Positions 33,173-41,611 of a DNA stretch of 64,000 nt are shown piece by piece. The stretch is from an uncultured bacterium (GTDB taxonomy: Bacteria; Bacteroidota; Bacteroidia; Bacteroidales; Muribaculaceae). Every line of letters begins with the position of its first letter. Position 1 is the stretch's first letter. The notes beneath the pieces were generated by a model. It did no database searches and was not told the DNA's origin. It saw only the letters and a list, made by a program, of their open reading frames with translations. The translations under genes and the position numbers were made by a program. The stretch is taken from assembly GCA_905214715.1 (NCBI GenBank), contig CAJMMT010000007.1, forward strand, positions 62,001-126,000. The letters run 5' to 3'.

Positions 33173-34885
33173 TCAGAAACGGAAGCCCATCGAGAGGACT
33201 ATGTTGTTGTTCTCCATCTTCAATTTGGATTGGGGACTGGAGATGCCGGGACTCGAGGGGTCGGGAGTGTATGCGTGATAATCCGCCGTACGGTACTTGT
33301 ACTGATAGGCGAGGTCGGCATAGAACTTCTTGTATCGGTAACCTACACCAAAACTTACATACGTAGTGGAATTGTCAAAGGTGTAGTTAGGCATCGTACC
33401 CGATGTATAAACCGTCTGCTGGTTGTCTTTGAGTTTCTCCTTGACCGGCGATGTCTGATAAGCGAATCCGGCGCGGATACTGAACTGAGGAATGACACGG
33501 TACTCTGCTCCCACACGTATCATGCTTGTGGTGCGGTAATACTCCTTGATGTCGTTGTTCGGATAATAATAAGGGTCATAGGCACCCGGGCCAAGCGATC
33601 CCGACGAAGAAGCTCGTGTGGCGCTGTCCCAACCCCAATCGTCGTAATAACCGTCGTCGTAATAACCGTCGCTATATCCGGGATTATAGGCCGAGAATTT
33701 CATATTCTGGAAGGTGGTCCATTCATAATCGGCCGATATGATGAATTGGCCCCCTATGACACCGGCGGCACTGACTATGAATCTCCAGGGAGAGCGGAAA
33801 TTATATTCGTTATATCCGTTCACACCACCGTTGGTATAGTCGGTGGTGGTTTTCTGCTCGTTTCCGTAACGGCTTGTTACCGAACCCATGAAATCTTCCT
33901 TGAATGAATACCAGGTAGGAGTGTGGAATGCGAATCCGAGACGTAATTCCGGTATGGGGGTAACGATAACACCAAGCTTATAATTGAACCCTGTGCCGCT
34001 GACATGATAATAGTTGCCGAGAGCCCACTGTGAATGACCGGCTATCAGATTCTGGTCCGAGGGGACATCGGGATTCTGAAAGTTCTCGTCGATAAGCGCC
34101 CCTTCGAGATTCTCCTGCCATATGGTGTTCATGGTATATGAGAAATCGTTTATGCCGAAGTCCATACCCCAATACACAATGTCGGCTATATTGCCGCCGA
34201 GTGCGATATTATATTCGTTTACCGCACCTTTCTCCTCGACATCGAAATAACCGCTGCCGCTTGTCTGGTCGTTCCACTGACCCACCCATGTGGGTATATC
34301 GCCATCGCCGGTAGGGTAGATAAGATAGCTGTCGTAACCGAGAATGGAACTCCAGGGCACATACCCTTCGGCATAAGGATTCATATCGGATGCGAGTTCA
34401 TCGGTGTTGACGTTATAATTGTTGGCTATCCCGGCGAAATAATTGCTGAGAGAGTTACGCAACTGAGGGATATTCCCGGAATACCGGGAATTGAACGTGG
34501 CGGCACGGTTGTATGTAAATCCGATATTGAAATTCCGGAACGTGGAATTATACAGATTTATCGAAGCCACGCCTCCGATATTGTTCAGATAAAACTTGGT
34601 CTGTTTGGTATCGGTCGATGAGTTGGCCGATTCAGCATTGGCCCGCTGTGAGTCGATGTCGATTGTGAAGCCGAGTTCCTGCTTGCGATAAACACCTATA
34701 CCACCCGGATTCTGAGAAAGAGTGGAAAGGTCTCCGCCCAAAGCACCGAACGCACCGCCCATCGACATAAAACGGGCCGTACCTTTCAAATCGGGCTGAG
34801 AAAAACGATATGCATCAATCGCGCTCTGGGCCGCCACGAAACCGGGGACCAACATAAGCACACCGGCAAAATATTGCTTTTTCAT
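33173..34885 (-). CDS. FadL/OmpP1-like outer membrane transport protein
   Basis: A 570-residue outer-membrane beta-barrel of the OmpP1/FadL/TodX family, which carries hydrophobic compounds across the outer membrane. Seen: a signal peptide (residues 1-19, ending VAA), the N-terminal plug-like start QSAIDAYRFSQPDLKGTARFMSMGGAFGALGGDLS, the conserved SQNPGGIGVYR, many aromatic beta-strands, and a C-terminal strand ending in SMGFRF with a terminal Phe. A Tyr/Asp-rich loop lies near residues 410-430. It is co-oriented with the Trp-rich protein gene upstream. Confidence 0.88.
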   Translation of the reverse strand: MKKQYFAGVLMLVPGFVAAQSAIDAYRFSQPDLKGTARFMSMGGAFGALGGDLSTLSQNPGGIGVYRKQELGFTIDIDSQRANAESANSSTDTKQTKFYLNNIGGVASINLYNSTFRNFNIGFTYNRAATFNSRYSGNIPQLRNSLSNYFAGIANNYNVNTDELASDMNPYAEGYVPWSSILGYDSYLIYPTGDGDIPTWVGQWNDQTSGSGYFDVEEKGAVNEYNIALGGNIADIVYWGMDFGINDFSYTMNTIWQENLEGALIDENFQNPDVPSDQNLIAGHSQWALGNYYHVSGTGFNYKLGVIVTPIPELRLGFAFHTPTWYSFKEDFMGSVTSRYGNEQKTTTDYTNGGVNGYNEYNFRSPWRFIVSAAGVIGGQFIISADYEWTTFQNMKFSAYNPGYSDGYYDDGYYDDWGWDSATRASSSGSLGPGAYDPYYYPNNDIKEYYRTTSMIRVGAEYRVIPQFSIRAGFAYQTSPVKEKLKDNQQTVYTSGTMPNYTFDNSTTYVSFGVGYRYKKFYADLAYQYKYRTADYHAYTPDPSSPGISSPQSKLKMENNNIVLSMGFRF

Positions 34886-34908
34886 ACTCTATTCCTTTTA
34901 AGTCAAAA

Positions 34909-34932
34909 CCCATCCCCATTGCAAGGGATGGG
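34909..34932 (-). terminator. Hairpin after the Trp-rich repeat gene
   Basis: An 8-bp GC-rich stem (CCCATCCC with GGGATGGG) and an 8-nt loop. On the minus strand it is followed by TTTTGACTTAAAAGG. It lies 18 bp past the stop codon at 34951 and just ahead of the FadL-like gene, for which it could also be an attenuator. Confidence 0.65.
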
Positions 34933-34950
34933 CTTTATACTATTTTCTTA

Positions 34951-36258
34951 TTATCTGCGTCCACCGCGACCGCCACCGGCGCCTCTTGCACCACCGCCGC
35001 TTCGGCCTGAAGAGCGACCGCCGCCGCTGTAGCTGCCGGTACTGTATCGGCTACTGTTGGAACGGTTAGAGTTGGAGTTATAGCGGTTTGAATTTGAATT
35101 GGAGTTTGAATTTGAATTATAACGGTTGCCTCGTCCGGAATTACCGTTGTTTCCGTTGTTCTTGACCGTTGAGTTCGCACCGCCACGGTTTACGGTGGTG
35201 GAATTGTTTCTGCCATTAGAAACCGAACCTGCGTTGTTTGAACCTGAGCCGACAGCCGAACCGTTGATCGTATAACGTCCGGGACGGCTTGTAGTGGCGC
35301 TTCCCTGAACGCTGTTGGCGGGCCTGCTGCCTGAATTGGCCGGACGCAATAACGTGCCGTTGCTTACACGGTTGCCACGGTTTCCACGATAGGCAGGGGT
35401 AGTGGTTCCTACTGAAGAACCGGGACGGCTTCCGTTAGAACCGGGACGACCATAAACGGGAGATGATGAACCGGGACGACCATGGCCGCCTCCGTTAACC
35501 ACACCACCGGGGCGTGTGCTGCTCGCCCAGCCACGGTCAGGGCCTACCACACGGTTTCCGTTAGGACGATATACCGAATTGGGACGCCAACCATGATTAT
35601 GATGCGGCGGATACCATCCGCCCCAACCCCATGATGGTCCCCAGCTCCAGCTCGGTCCCCAGCTCCATGACCAGGATGGACCCCAACCCCAAGAAGGACC
35701 CCATGTCCACGACCAACTTGGGCCCCAGTTCCAAGACCAGGAAGGTCCCCAGGCCCACGACCAACTCGGAGCGGCCCACCATGAGCCGTAGTAGGGATTT
35801 GTCCATACGTATGGCGATACGTATATAGGAGAGAACGAAGGGAGTCCCGAGAAATCGTATACCACTTCCACGTTGCCGTATGAATTAGCCAATACCTCTT
35901 CAAGCTGATCGACATTGTTTACTACAATCTTCGGGTTGTAGAACTTCTGAATCTGCTGGGTATATACGAAATCATCACCTTGCTCGGCTCCGAGACCGAT
36001 GGTGTCGACCGGCGAACTGTAATATTGTCCGCGACGGTTGTAATCATCCACATCCATATCGGAGAAGTTCTCGATGTAATAAGCGGCACGACGTGCCTGC
36101 TGTTCCTTACGAGCTTGCTCCTGGGCATGTTTCTTGGGGTTGTAGTAGATATCGTCGTCGTAATCGTCGTCGGCATAAGCCACTCCTGCGAATCCGGAAA
36201 CCACAACACACAGCGGAGCTATATATCTTAAGGAGCTGAAGTTTTTCATAACTTTCAT
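34951..36258 (-). CDS. Secreted low-complexity protein with Trp-rich and Asn/Ser-rich repeats
   Basis: A 435-residue exported protein. A signal peptide ends near residue 29 (AYA). Residues 30-55 are acidic then Lys/Gln/Arg-rich. Residues 160-215 are a run of GPSWSW-type repeats of 6-8 residues (PSWSWAW, GPSWSWNW, GPSWSWTW, GPSWGW and so on), containing about twenty tryptophans. Residues 240-350 are Gly/Pro/Ser/Arg-rich with GSRPGS and RPGSSS motifs, residues 355-400 are Asn/Ser-rich, and the tail is Gly/Arg/Ser-rich. No enzyme domain is visible. A surface or matrix role is conceivable. Two starts are possible (residue 1 or residue 4 at 36249). Confidence 0.75.
   Translation of the reverse strand: MKVMKNFSSLRYIAPLCVVVSGFAGVAYADDDYDDDIYYNPKKHAQEQARKEQQARRAAYYIENFSDMDVDDYNRRGQYYSSPVDTIGLGAEQGDDFVYTQQIQKFYNPKIVVNNVDQLEEVLANSYGNVEVVYDFSGLPSFSPIYVSPYVWTNPYYGSWWAAPSWSWAWGPSWSWNWGPSWSWTWGPSWGWGPSWSWSWGPSWSWGPSWGWGGWYPPHHNHGWRPNSVYRPNGNRVVGPDRGWASSTRPGGVVNGGGHGRPGSSSPVYGRPGSNGSRPGSSVGTTTPAYRGNRGNRVSNGTLLRPANSGSRPANSVQGSATTSRPGRYTINGSAVGSGSNNAGSVSNGRNNSTTVNRGGANSTVKNNGNNGNSGRGNRYNSNSNSNSNSNRYNSNSNRSNSSRYSTGSYSGGGRSSGRSGGGARGAGGGRGGRR
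35613..35781 (-). repeat. Coding tandem repeat (WGPSWSW units)
   Basis: In-frame 18- to 24-bp units, each encoding GPSWSW or GPSWSWxW, repeated about seven times. The degenerate third bases and the varying unit length suggest an old expansion with drift; slippage in the live gene could still change copy number. Confidence 0.75.
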
Positions 36259-36455
36259 CTTTTATGCTGATTATCGGCGAAACCGCTGACGGAACAGATA
36301 GCCGGTTTCCTTCTACAGGGAAAAACCATCATACTATTATGCCAACGTTTTCAGGCCTTTATTTGTTTAATGAGACTCTGTTTAGGCCAAAGGGTTTATA
36401 CAAAGCTCCCTAAAAAATGTTAAAGGTTTTGTTTAGTCCCATTACGGGAGTGCCG

Positions 36456-38057
36456 TTATTTAAAGGAATCGGGAAGGTCGTTCTCATACAATACCGTGTC
36501 TCCGCTTTTCATGAAGCCGGAAAGAAACTGCTGGCTCTCGGCAAAAGATTCCACGACCTTTATCTTATCCTGAGGCATATCTCCGTCGGCCAGTCCCGCA
36601 AGAAGGGCATCGCGGTTGTATCGGCCTACAACCACGGCCATATCCACGCGGCCCGCGATGTGCCTGCCCAACTCTCTGTTAAGCTCAAACTGTCGGTCTC
36701 CAAGCTCTATCATACCTGGTGTCACTATTATCCGGTTGCCGCCCGTGAATCCGCTCAGTACATCGACAGCCATTCTCGAACCGCTGGGATTTGAATTGAA
36801 GGCATCGTCGATAATGGTTATTCCTCCTGGAGTGCGTTTCACATTGAGGCGGTGTTCCACCTGCTCGATGCTTTCTACGGCATAACGTATCTTCTCTTCA
36901 GACATTCCGAGATGAAGCGCGACTATTACCGCCGCCATAAGATTCGAAATGTTGCATTCGCCTACCAGCCGGGTATGCAATCTTATCACCGAGCCGTCGG
37001 GGCCTGTAACCGAGAAGTCGGTTCCTTCGGGCCCATAACTGATATCGTCGGCCACATACTGGCTGGAACCTACTCCCGTGGCGGTATACCGGAAACAAGA
37101 CACATTGTCGACCGGGCGCGACGCGCAGGCCTCGAAGTCATTGTTCACAACGGCGAGACCGTCGGACGGCAGCGAATCGATCAGCTCGAATTTGGTACGC
37201 TGCACGTTTTCCAAGGTCTTGAACGTCTCCAAATGCATGGGTCCGACAGCGGTAACAATACCTATCGAGGGATGCACGAGGTCGCATATCTCCTTTATGT
37301 CGCCGGGTTGCTTGGCCCCCATCTCGCAAATGAAAATCCTGTTGTAGGGCTTCATGTATTCCCTTACGGTGCGTATCACACCCATCGTGGTATTGAAACT
37401 GCCCGGAGTCATAAGAACATCGAATTCCTCGGAAAGAATACGGTGCAGATAATGCTTGGTCGATGTCTTGCCATAGCTGCCCGTTATGCCTATCACGGTA
37501 AGGTCGGGCATGGAACGCAGTATCGCGGCGGCCTCATTATAGTATTTACGGTTGATGGAACGCTCTACCGGAATCAAAATCACAACCGACAATATGACCA
37601 CAGCCCACGAGAATGCAGACAGCAGCAGTATGGTTCCGAGTGTAACCATCGACCCGGAGTATTGCCACAGAACATTGTCGCCGTTGCCGAAACAAATGGC
37701 TTCGGCAACCACGGCACCTAACGACAGGAAAGCCGTAACTCCGTATATGCGCCATACGCGACGTGTGAACACCAACGGTTTCTTGAACTTGGCATGGGTT
37801 ATCTTCCATATCTTGGCGAGACACACTATCGCTATAATCAGCTCGTTAAGGCGCGGCATAAGCAAAGTGGAGAACAACAGCAACACAAGCGCTATGTCTA
37901 CAAGCCGCCAAGCGTTCATACGGTCGCCCTTGGCGAGATAACGCCAATAACGGGGCAGTCTGTAGGAATTCTGCTGAAGCATGTGCAGGTCGTGCCGGAA
38001 GTTCAGCAGCATATATATGGAGCAGATTATGTATATTACTATCAGATAAATCGACAT
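36456..38057 (-). CDS. MurF-like Mur ligase with N-terminal membrane domain
   Basis: A 533-residue protein. Residues 1-175 form a membrane domain with four or five helices (first MSIYLIVIYIICSIYMLLNF, later ALVLLLFSTLLMP and AVVILSVVILIPVER). Residues 185-530 are a Mur ligase: ATP loop VIGITGSYGKTSTKHYLHRIL, VEMGA-like ICEMGAKQPGDI, GPMHLETF, GECNISNLMAA, and HRLNV with DDAFNSNPSG, which are the MurF signatures. MurF adds D-Ala-D-Ala to UDP-MurNAc-tripeptide and is normally soluble, so this is either a membrane-tethered MurF or a Mur ligase paralogue for another wall precursor. It is the last gene of the aguA-aguB-hydrolase series. Confidence 0.85.
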   Translation of the reverse strand: MSIYLIVIYIICSIYMLLNFRHDLHMLQQNSYRLPRYWRYLAKGDRMNAWRLVDIALVLLLFSTLLMPRLNELIIAIVCLAKIWKITHAKFKKPLVFTRRVWRIYGVTAFLSLGAVVAEAICFGNGDNVLWQYSGSMVTLGTILLLSAFSWAVVILSVVILIPVERSINRKYYNEAAAILRSMPDLTVIGITGSYGKTSTKHYLHRILSEEFDVLMTPGSFNTTMGVIRTVREYMKPYNRIFICEMGAKQPGDIKEICDLVHPSIGIVTAVGPMHLETFKTLENVQRTKFELIDSLPSDGLAVVNNDFEACASRPVDNVSCFRYTATGVGSSQYVADDISYGPEGTDFSVTGPDGSVIRLHTRLVGECNISNLMAAVIVALHLGMSEEKIRYAVESIEQVEHRLNVKRTPGGITIIDDAFNSNPSGSRMAVDVLSGFTGGNRIIVTPGMIELGDRQFELNRELGRHIAGRVDMAVVVGRYNRDALLAGLADGDMPQDKIKVVESFAESQQFLSGFMKSGDTVLYENDLPDSFK

Positions 38058-38087
38058 TGTCGGAATTATTATGTATAAGTGTAATAA

Positions 38088-38852
38088 CTACTTGATATTG
38101 AAAAACGATTTGATCACAGCCTTGAACCCGACCGGATTGTCAAGGAATGAATAGTGTCCGCATCCGGGAAACGATACCAGTCCTGCATCAGGGATAAGCT
38201 TCTCCATAGTCTTCGCATCCGAAAGGGGAGTGGCGGTATCTTCCTCTCCCCATACCAGAAGCACCGGAGCCTTGATGAAAGGCATATACTGTTTCAGGTC
38301 CTGGTTCACACACCGGCTCATAACGCCACGCATAGTATCGGAAGAATTGCGATAATCGGATGACCCCGACTTGCCACGCCATCGGTCTATGGCTCGCTTT
38401 CCGTTTTCCTTGCCCAGGAGGAACGGCAACAGATGTTTGGCAGCCTTGAACGAATATACCTTCAGGTAATATTTAAGGCTACGACGGGGCTTTATCCCGG
38501 CAGCGTCAACAAGTACCACGCGGTCTACGTCATTGCGCGATGAATAAAGTATCGCCACCCTTCCTCCGAAACTATGGCCCAGCAATGACGGACGGCTTAT
38601 TCCCATTCTCGCCACGAATTCCTCAAGCATGCGGGTAAACTCGTCAACGCCCCATACGGAAGGTGGTTCCGAGCTGTCACCGTGACCGGGAAAGTCGATG
38701 TTTATCACTCGCATTCTACCCTTGAAGATAGCCTCGACCGAAGCCAACGTAGATATATTGCATCCCCAGCCGTGCATCAGTATCACGACGGGCAGATTCT
38801 CCTCTCCCGAATCGGTATAATTCAGTGTTATCCCGGATATCTCTGTCTTCAT
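38088..38852 (-). CDS. alpha/beta hydrolase
   Basis: A 254-residue hydrolase of unknown substrate. Triad segments: GHSFGGRVA (nucleophile Ser), VWGEEDTATPL (Asp), and FPGCGHYSFLDNP (His), plus the oxyanion loop LMHGWGCN. I start at the ATG at 38852 (MKTEISGITLNYTDSG), as in relatives; an upstream start would add 28 residues that overlap aguB. It lies 14 bp after aguB and 30 bp before the Mur ligase gene. Confidence 0.88.
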   Translation of the reverse strand: MKTEISGITLNYTDSGEENLPVVILMHGWGCNISTLASVEAIFKGRMRVINIDFPGHGDSSEPPSVWGVDEFTRMLEEFVARMGISRPSLLGHSFGGRVAILYSSRNDVDRVVLVDAAGIKPRRSLKYYLKVYSFKAAKHLLPFLLGKENGKRAIDRWRGKSGSSDYRNSSDTMRGVMSRCVNQDLKQYMPFIKAPVLLVWGEEDTATPLSDAKTMEKLIPDAGLVSFPGCGHYSFLDNPVGFKAVIKSFFNIK

Positions 38853-38866
38853 CTCTTGTGTATAGG

Positions 38867-39748
38867 TCAGTCTATAAACCGTTTGGTTATTTCGGTATAA
38901 GCATCTATCCTGCGGTCGCGCAGGAAAGGCCACCATTGGCGCACCTCCTCCGATCGGGACAACGACACCTCGGTAACCGACTCGGCCGCTGAATTGTCAG
39001 GCGCGAGATACAGAAACTCTCCCTGCGGGCCGGCTATGAAACTCGACCCCCAGAAATCTATACCGGACGTATGACCTGAGGGGTCTTCCTCGAATCCGAC
39101 ACGGTTTACGGCAACCACCGGCAGACCGTTTGCCACGGCATGACCTCGCTGCACTGTTATCCATGCCTCACGCTGACGTTCCTTCTCGTCGTCCGGATCG
39201 TCGGGATTCCAACCTATGGCGGTAGGATAGATCAGAATGTCCGCACCACGCATCGCCATAAGTCTTGCAGCCTCGGGATACCATTGGTCCCAGCATACGA
39301 GCACCCCAAGAGTGCCTACCGAGGTCTTTATAGGTTCGAAACCTTTGTCGCCGGGAGTGAAATAGAATTTCTCGTAAAATCCGGGGTCGTCGGGGATATG
39401 CATCTTGCGGTAAGTGCCGGCCAGACGACCGTCAGAGTCTATCACCACAGCCGTGTTATGATACAGGCCGGCAGCCCGACGCTCGAACATGGAGCATACC
39501 AGCACCACACCGTTTTCAACCGCGGCACGGCCATATATGTCGAGAAACTCATCGAGCGATGTAGACAATCCGAAGTTGTCCACATTCTCCGTCTGGCAAA
39601 AATAAAGGGAATCGTGCAGTTCGGAGAGAACAACGAGCTGGGCTCCATCGGCTGCGAGATTCGATATCGCGGTGAGATTCCGCGCCCGGTTAAGGTCCAG
39701 ATCATCACTGAAATATCTTTGAACAGTTCCTATTTTGATATTTTTCAT
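38867..39748 (-). CDS. aguB: N-carbamoylputrescine amidase
   Basis: Nitrilase-family enzyme that cleaves N-carbamoylputrescine into putrescine, ammonia and carbon dioxide. The Glu-Lys-Cys triad is visible: LSELHDSLYF, YRKMHIPDDPGFYEKFYFTP, and GVLVCWDQWYPEA; QTENVD and RWWPFLRDRRIDAY near the end are also typical. About 293 residues from the ATG at 39748; an ATG six codons earlier (39766) is possible. It follows aguA closely, and together they finish the agmatine route begun by SpeA. Confidence 0.95.
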   Translation of the reverse strand: MKNIKIGTVQRYFSDDLDLNRARNLTAISNLAADGAQLVVLSELHDSLYFCQTENVDNFGLSTSLDEFLDIYGRAAVENGVVLVCSMFERRAAGLYHNTAVVIDSDGRLAGTYRKMHIPDDPGFYEKFYFTPGDKGFEPIKTSVGTLGVLVCWDQWYPEAARLMAMRGADILIYPTAIGWNPDDPDDEKERQREAWITVQRGHAVANGLPVVAVNRVGFEEDPSGHTSGIDFWGSSFIAGPQGEFLYLAPDNSAAESVTEVSLSRSEEVRQWWPFLRDRRIDAYTEITKRFID

Positions 39749-39793
39749 CTTTTTCAGTTCTTGCATCTATTCATTGGGAACCTACGGCCCCAT

Positions 39794-40828
39794 TCAGCAA
39801 CCTATCACACCGTAAGGTATCTGCATTGTGGCGCAATGGAGAGAGCCGTGCTGCAGAATCAGAGTGGTGCAATCTACCGGTACTATCTTATGGTCGGGAT
39901 ACGCTATCCTTACGGTCTGGCATGCCAGTGTGTCGTTGGCAGGCTGACCATATACCGGCATGTATATGACGTTGTTGGCAACGAGATAATTGGCATAAGT
40001 AGCTGGCAGTCTCATGCCGTCGCTGTCATAAATGGCATCGGGCATAGGAAGCTCGACCAGATTGTAAGGATCGCCATGCCTGTTGCGAAACAACGTGAGC
40101 TGGGCCCGCATACGCAGCATCTCTTCGAAGTGCGGATCGTCCATGTCGCGGCATCCCACAAACAGGATTGTATTGCCCGGAGCCATTCGGGCCAGGGTAT
40201 CGATATGGGAATCGGTATCGTCTCCTTCAAGAGCACCGAAATCAAGCCAAAGCACATGATCCGCGCCAAGCCGCTGCTGCAATATGTCGTTAAGCTCCTG
40301 CTTGCTCTTACCGCCGTTTCGGTTTGGCGAGGTAAGGCAATGTGTTGTTGTCAGCAACGTACCTTCCCCATCGGTTTCGATACTGCCCCCCTCAAGTACG
40401 AAATCACGTTCATTACGGTAGACATCCTTTATAAACAACCGGATTTTGTCAAACTGAAGATTCACAAGATTGTCGCGGTCTGAAGCGAATTTCAATCCCC
40501 AGCCGTTAAATCCGAAATCGAGCGCGCGCAACCGGTCATGGCGTTCTACGGTAATGGGACCGTAATCGCGTGTCCAGGTATCGTTATAGGGCACGACTAC
40601 CGGGAAAACCAGATCCGAAGTTCCCCCCGTCAGGGCTTCCACATCCTCAGCCTTGCGGCACAGCACTATACACTTCTGGTTTTGGGATATGAAAGCCTCA
40701 AGGAGTCGGCGGTATTGCGCCAGCGCATCGTCAAGCACATATTGCCAGTCTGTATCTTCGGCCGGCAACGCCAGCAATATATATTCCGTCCGCTCCCATT
40801 CAGGAAGCAGTCTTACACTCTTTGTCAT
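39794..40828 (-). CDS. aguA: agmatine deiminase
   Basis: Hydrolyses agmatine to N-carbamoylputrescine and ammonia; guanidino-group-modifying fold. Seen in 344 residues: TWTRDYGPITV, the GGSIETDGEGTLLTT motif, THCLTSPNRN, DDTDSHIDTLARM with the catalytic His, and GSLHCATMQIP with the catalytic Cys near the C-terminus. First gene of the minus-strand unit aguA-aguB-hydrolase-Mur ligase. A promoter-like pair lies immediately upstream at 40833-40863. Confidence 0.95.
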   Translation of the reverse strand: MTKSVRLLPEWERTEYILLALPAEDTDWQYVLDDALAQYRRLLEAFISQNQKCIVLCRKAEDVEALTGGTSDLVFPVVVPYNDTWTRDYGPITVERHDRLRALDFGFNGWGLKFASDRDNLVNLQFDKIRLFIKDVYRNERDFVLEGGSIETDGEGTLLTTTHCLTSPNRNGGKSKQELNDILQQRLGADHVLWLDFGALEGDDTDSHIDTLARMAPGNTILFVGCRDMDDPHFEEMLRMRAQLTLFRNRHGDPYNLVELPMPDAIYDSDGMRLPATYANYLVANNVIYMPVYGQPANDTLACQTVRIAYPDHKIVPVDCTTLILQHGSLHCATMQIPYGVIGC

Positions 40829-40832
40829 AGTA

Positions 40833-40863
40833 CAAAAATAATAAATTCCCTGCCACCCCGAAA
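40833..40863 (-). promoter_or_regulatory. Candidate aguA promoter, close to the start codon
   Basis: On the minus strand TTTC (40860-40863), 19 bp, TATTTTTG (40833-40840): one mismatch from the Bacteroidota consensus. The -7 box ends only 4 bp before the ATG at 40826-40828, so transcription from here would give a leaderless or near-leaderless message. A different start codon or promoter cannot be excluded. Confidence 0.5.
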
Positions 40864-40963
40864 CCTATTTATCAAGTTTTTTTGCTATTTTCGCGTTAAC
40901 AAAGGGGCTGACCCGGTATTGGCCTCTAAAATCATTTCTTAGCATACTACTTCGTATACTACT

Positions 40964-41611
40964 ATGACCGACCAATCGACTTCACAGACACGCACACGCC
41001 GCGAATTCGCACAAGCAATAGGTATATGCCGCTCTCTTTTTGAAAAGAAACTTGGCGATTATGGTGTATCATGGCGTATAATGCGCCCGGAAAGCCTTAC
41101 CGACCAGATAATGATAAAAGCGAAGCGCATACGTTCGCTCGAAGAAAAAGGAGGACACGGAGCAATCGACGAAGGTATAAACCCGGAATTCATCGGAATT
41201 GTGAATTATTGTGTCATAGCTCTTATACAGCTTGAGATAGGAGTGTCGGCTTCAATTACCGGCAACGAGATGGACTCCCAGGAGGTAATGCAACTTTACG
41301 ACAAGGAAATAGATCGGGCCACCTCTCTTATGCTCGACAAAAACCATGACTACGATGAAGCATGGAGAGATATGCGCGTATCGAGCTTTACCGACATAAT
41401 CCTTCAGAAATTACTGCGCACGAAGGAAATAGAGAACCATAACGGCAAGACACAGGTCAGCGAGGGAGTTGAGGCGAATTACATGGACATGATAAATTAC
41501 GCCTTGTTCGCCCTGATAAAGCTGGGCGAAAAACCGGAATCCGACAAACCTCTGCAACCGGCCGCTCCCGAAAGCGGATTCATATCCTTCAACAACAATC
41601 CCCAGCAATGA
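40964..41611 (+). CDS. DUF1599 (Nmad1) domain-containing protein
   Basis: A 215-residue protein with two related copies of the DUF1599 domain: LFEKKLGDYGVSWRIMRPESLTDQ...IVNYCVIALIQL, and MLDKNHDYDEAWRDMRVSSFTD...DMINYALFALIKL. The domain is also called nucleotide modification associated domain 1 and is usually paired with nucleotide or DNA-modification genes in phages, but chromosomal Bacteroidota copies are common. Its role here is unknown. It is coupled (ATGA) to the next gene. Confidence 0.85.
   Translation: MTDQSTSQTRTRREFAQAIGICRSLFEKKLGDYGVSWRIMRPESLTDQIMIKAKRIRSLEEKGGHGAIDEGINPEFIGIVNYCVIALIQLEIGVSASITGNEMDSQEVMQLYDKEIDRATSLMLDKNHDYDEAWRDMRVSSFTDIILQKLLRTKEIENHNGKTQVSEGVEANYMDMINYALFALIKLGEKPESDKPLQPAAPESGFISFNNNPQQ

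Noticed and set aside
35035..35140. Short repetitive sequence that could suggest a CRISPR-like array
   Set aside because: It is in-frame Asn/Ser coding repeats of the exported Trp-rich protein, without spacers.
39140..40483. 447-residue open frame on the plus strand
   Set aside because: It lies antisense to aguB and aguA, both with intact catalytic motifs, and shows no recognisable domain. Long antisense frames are common in GC-biased codons.
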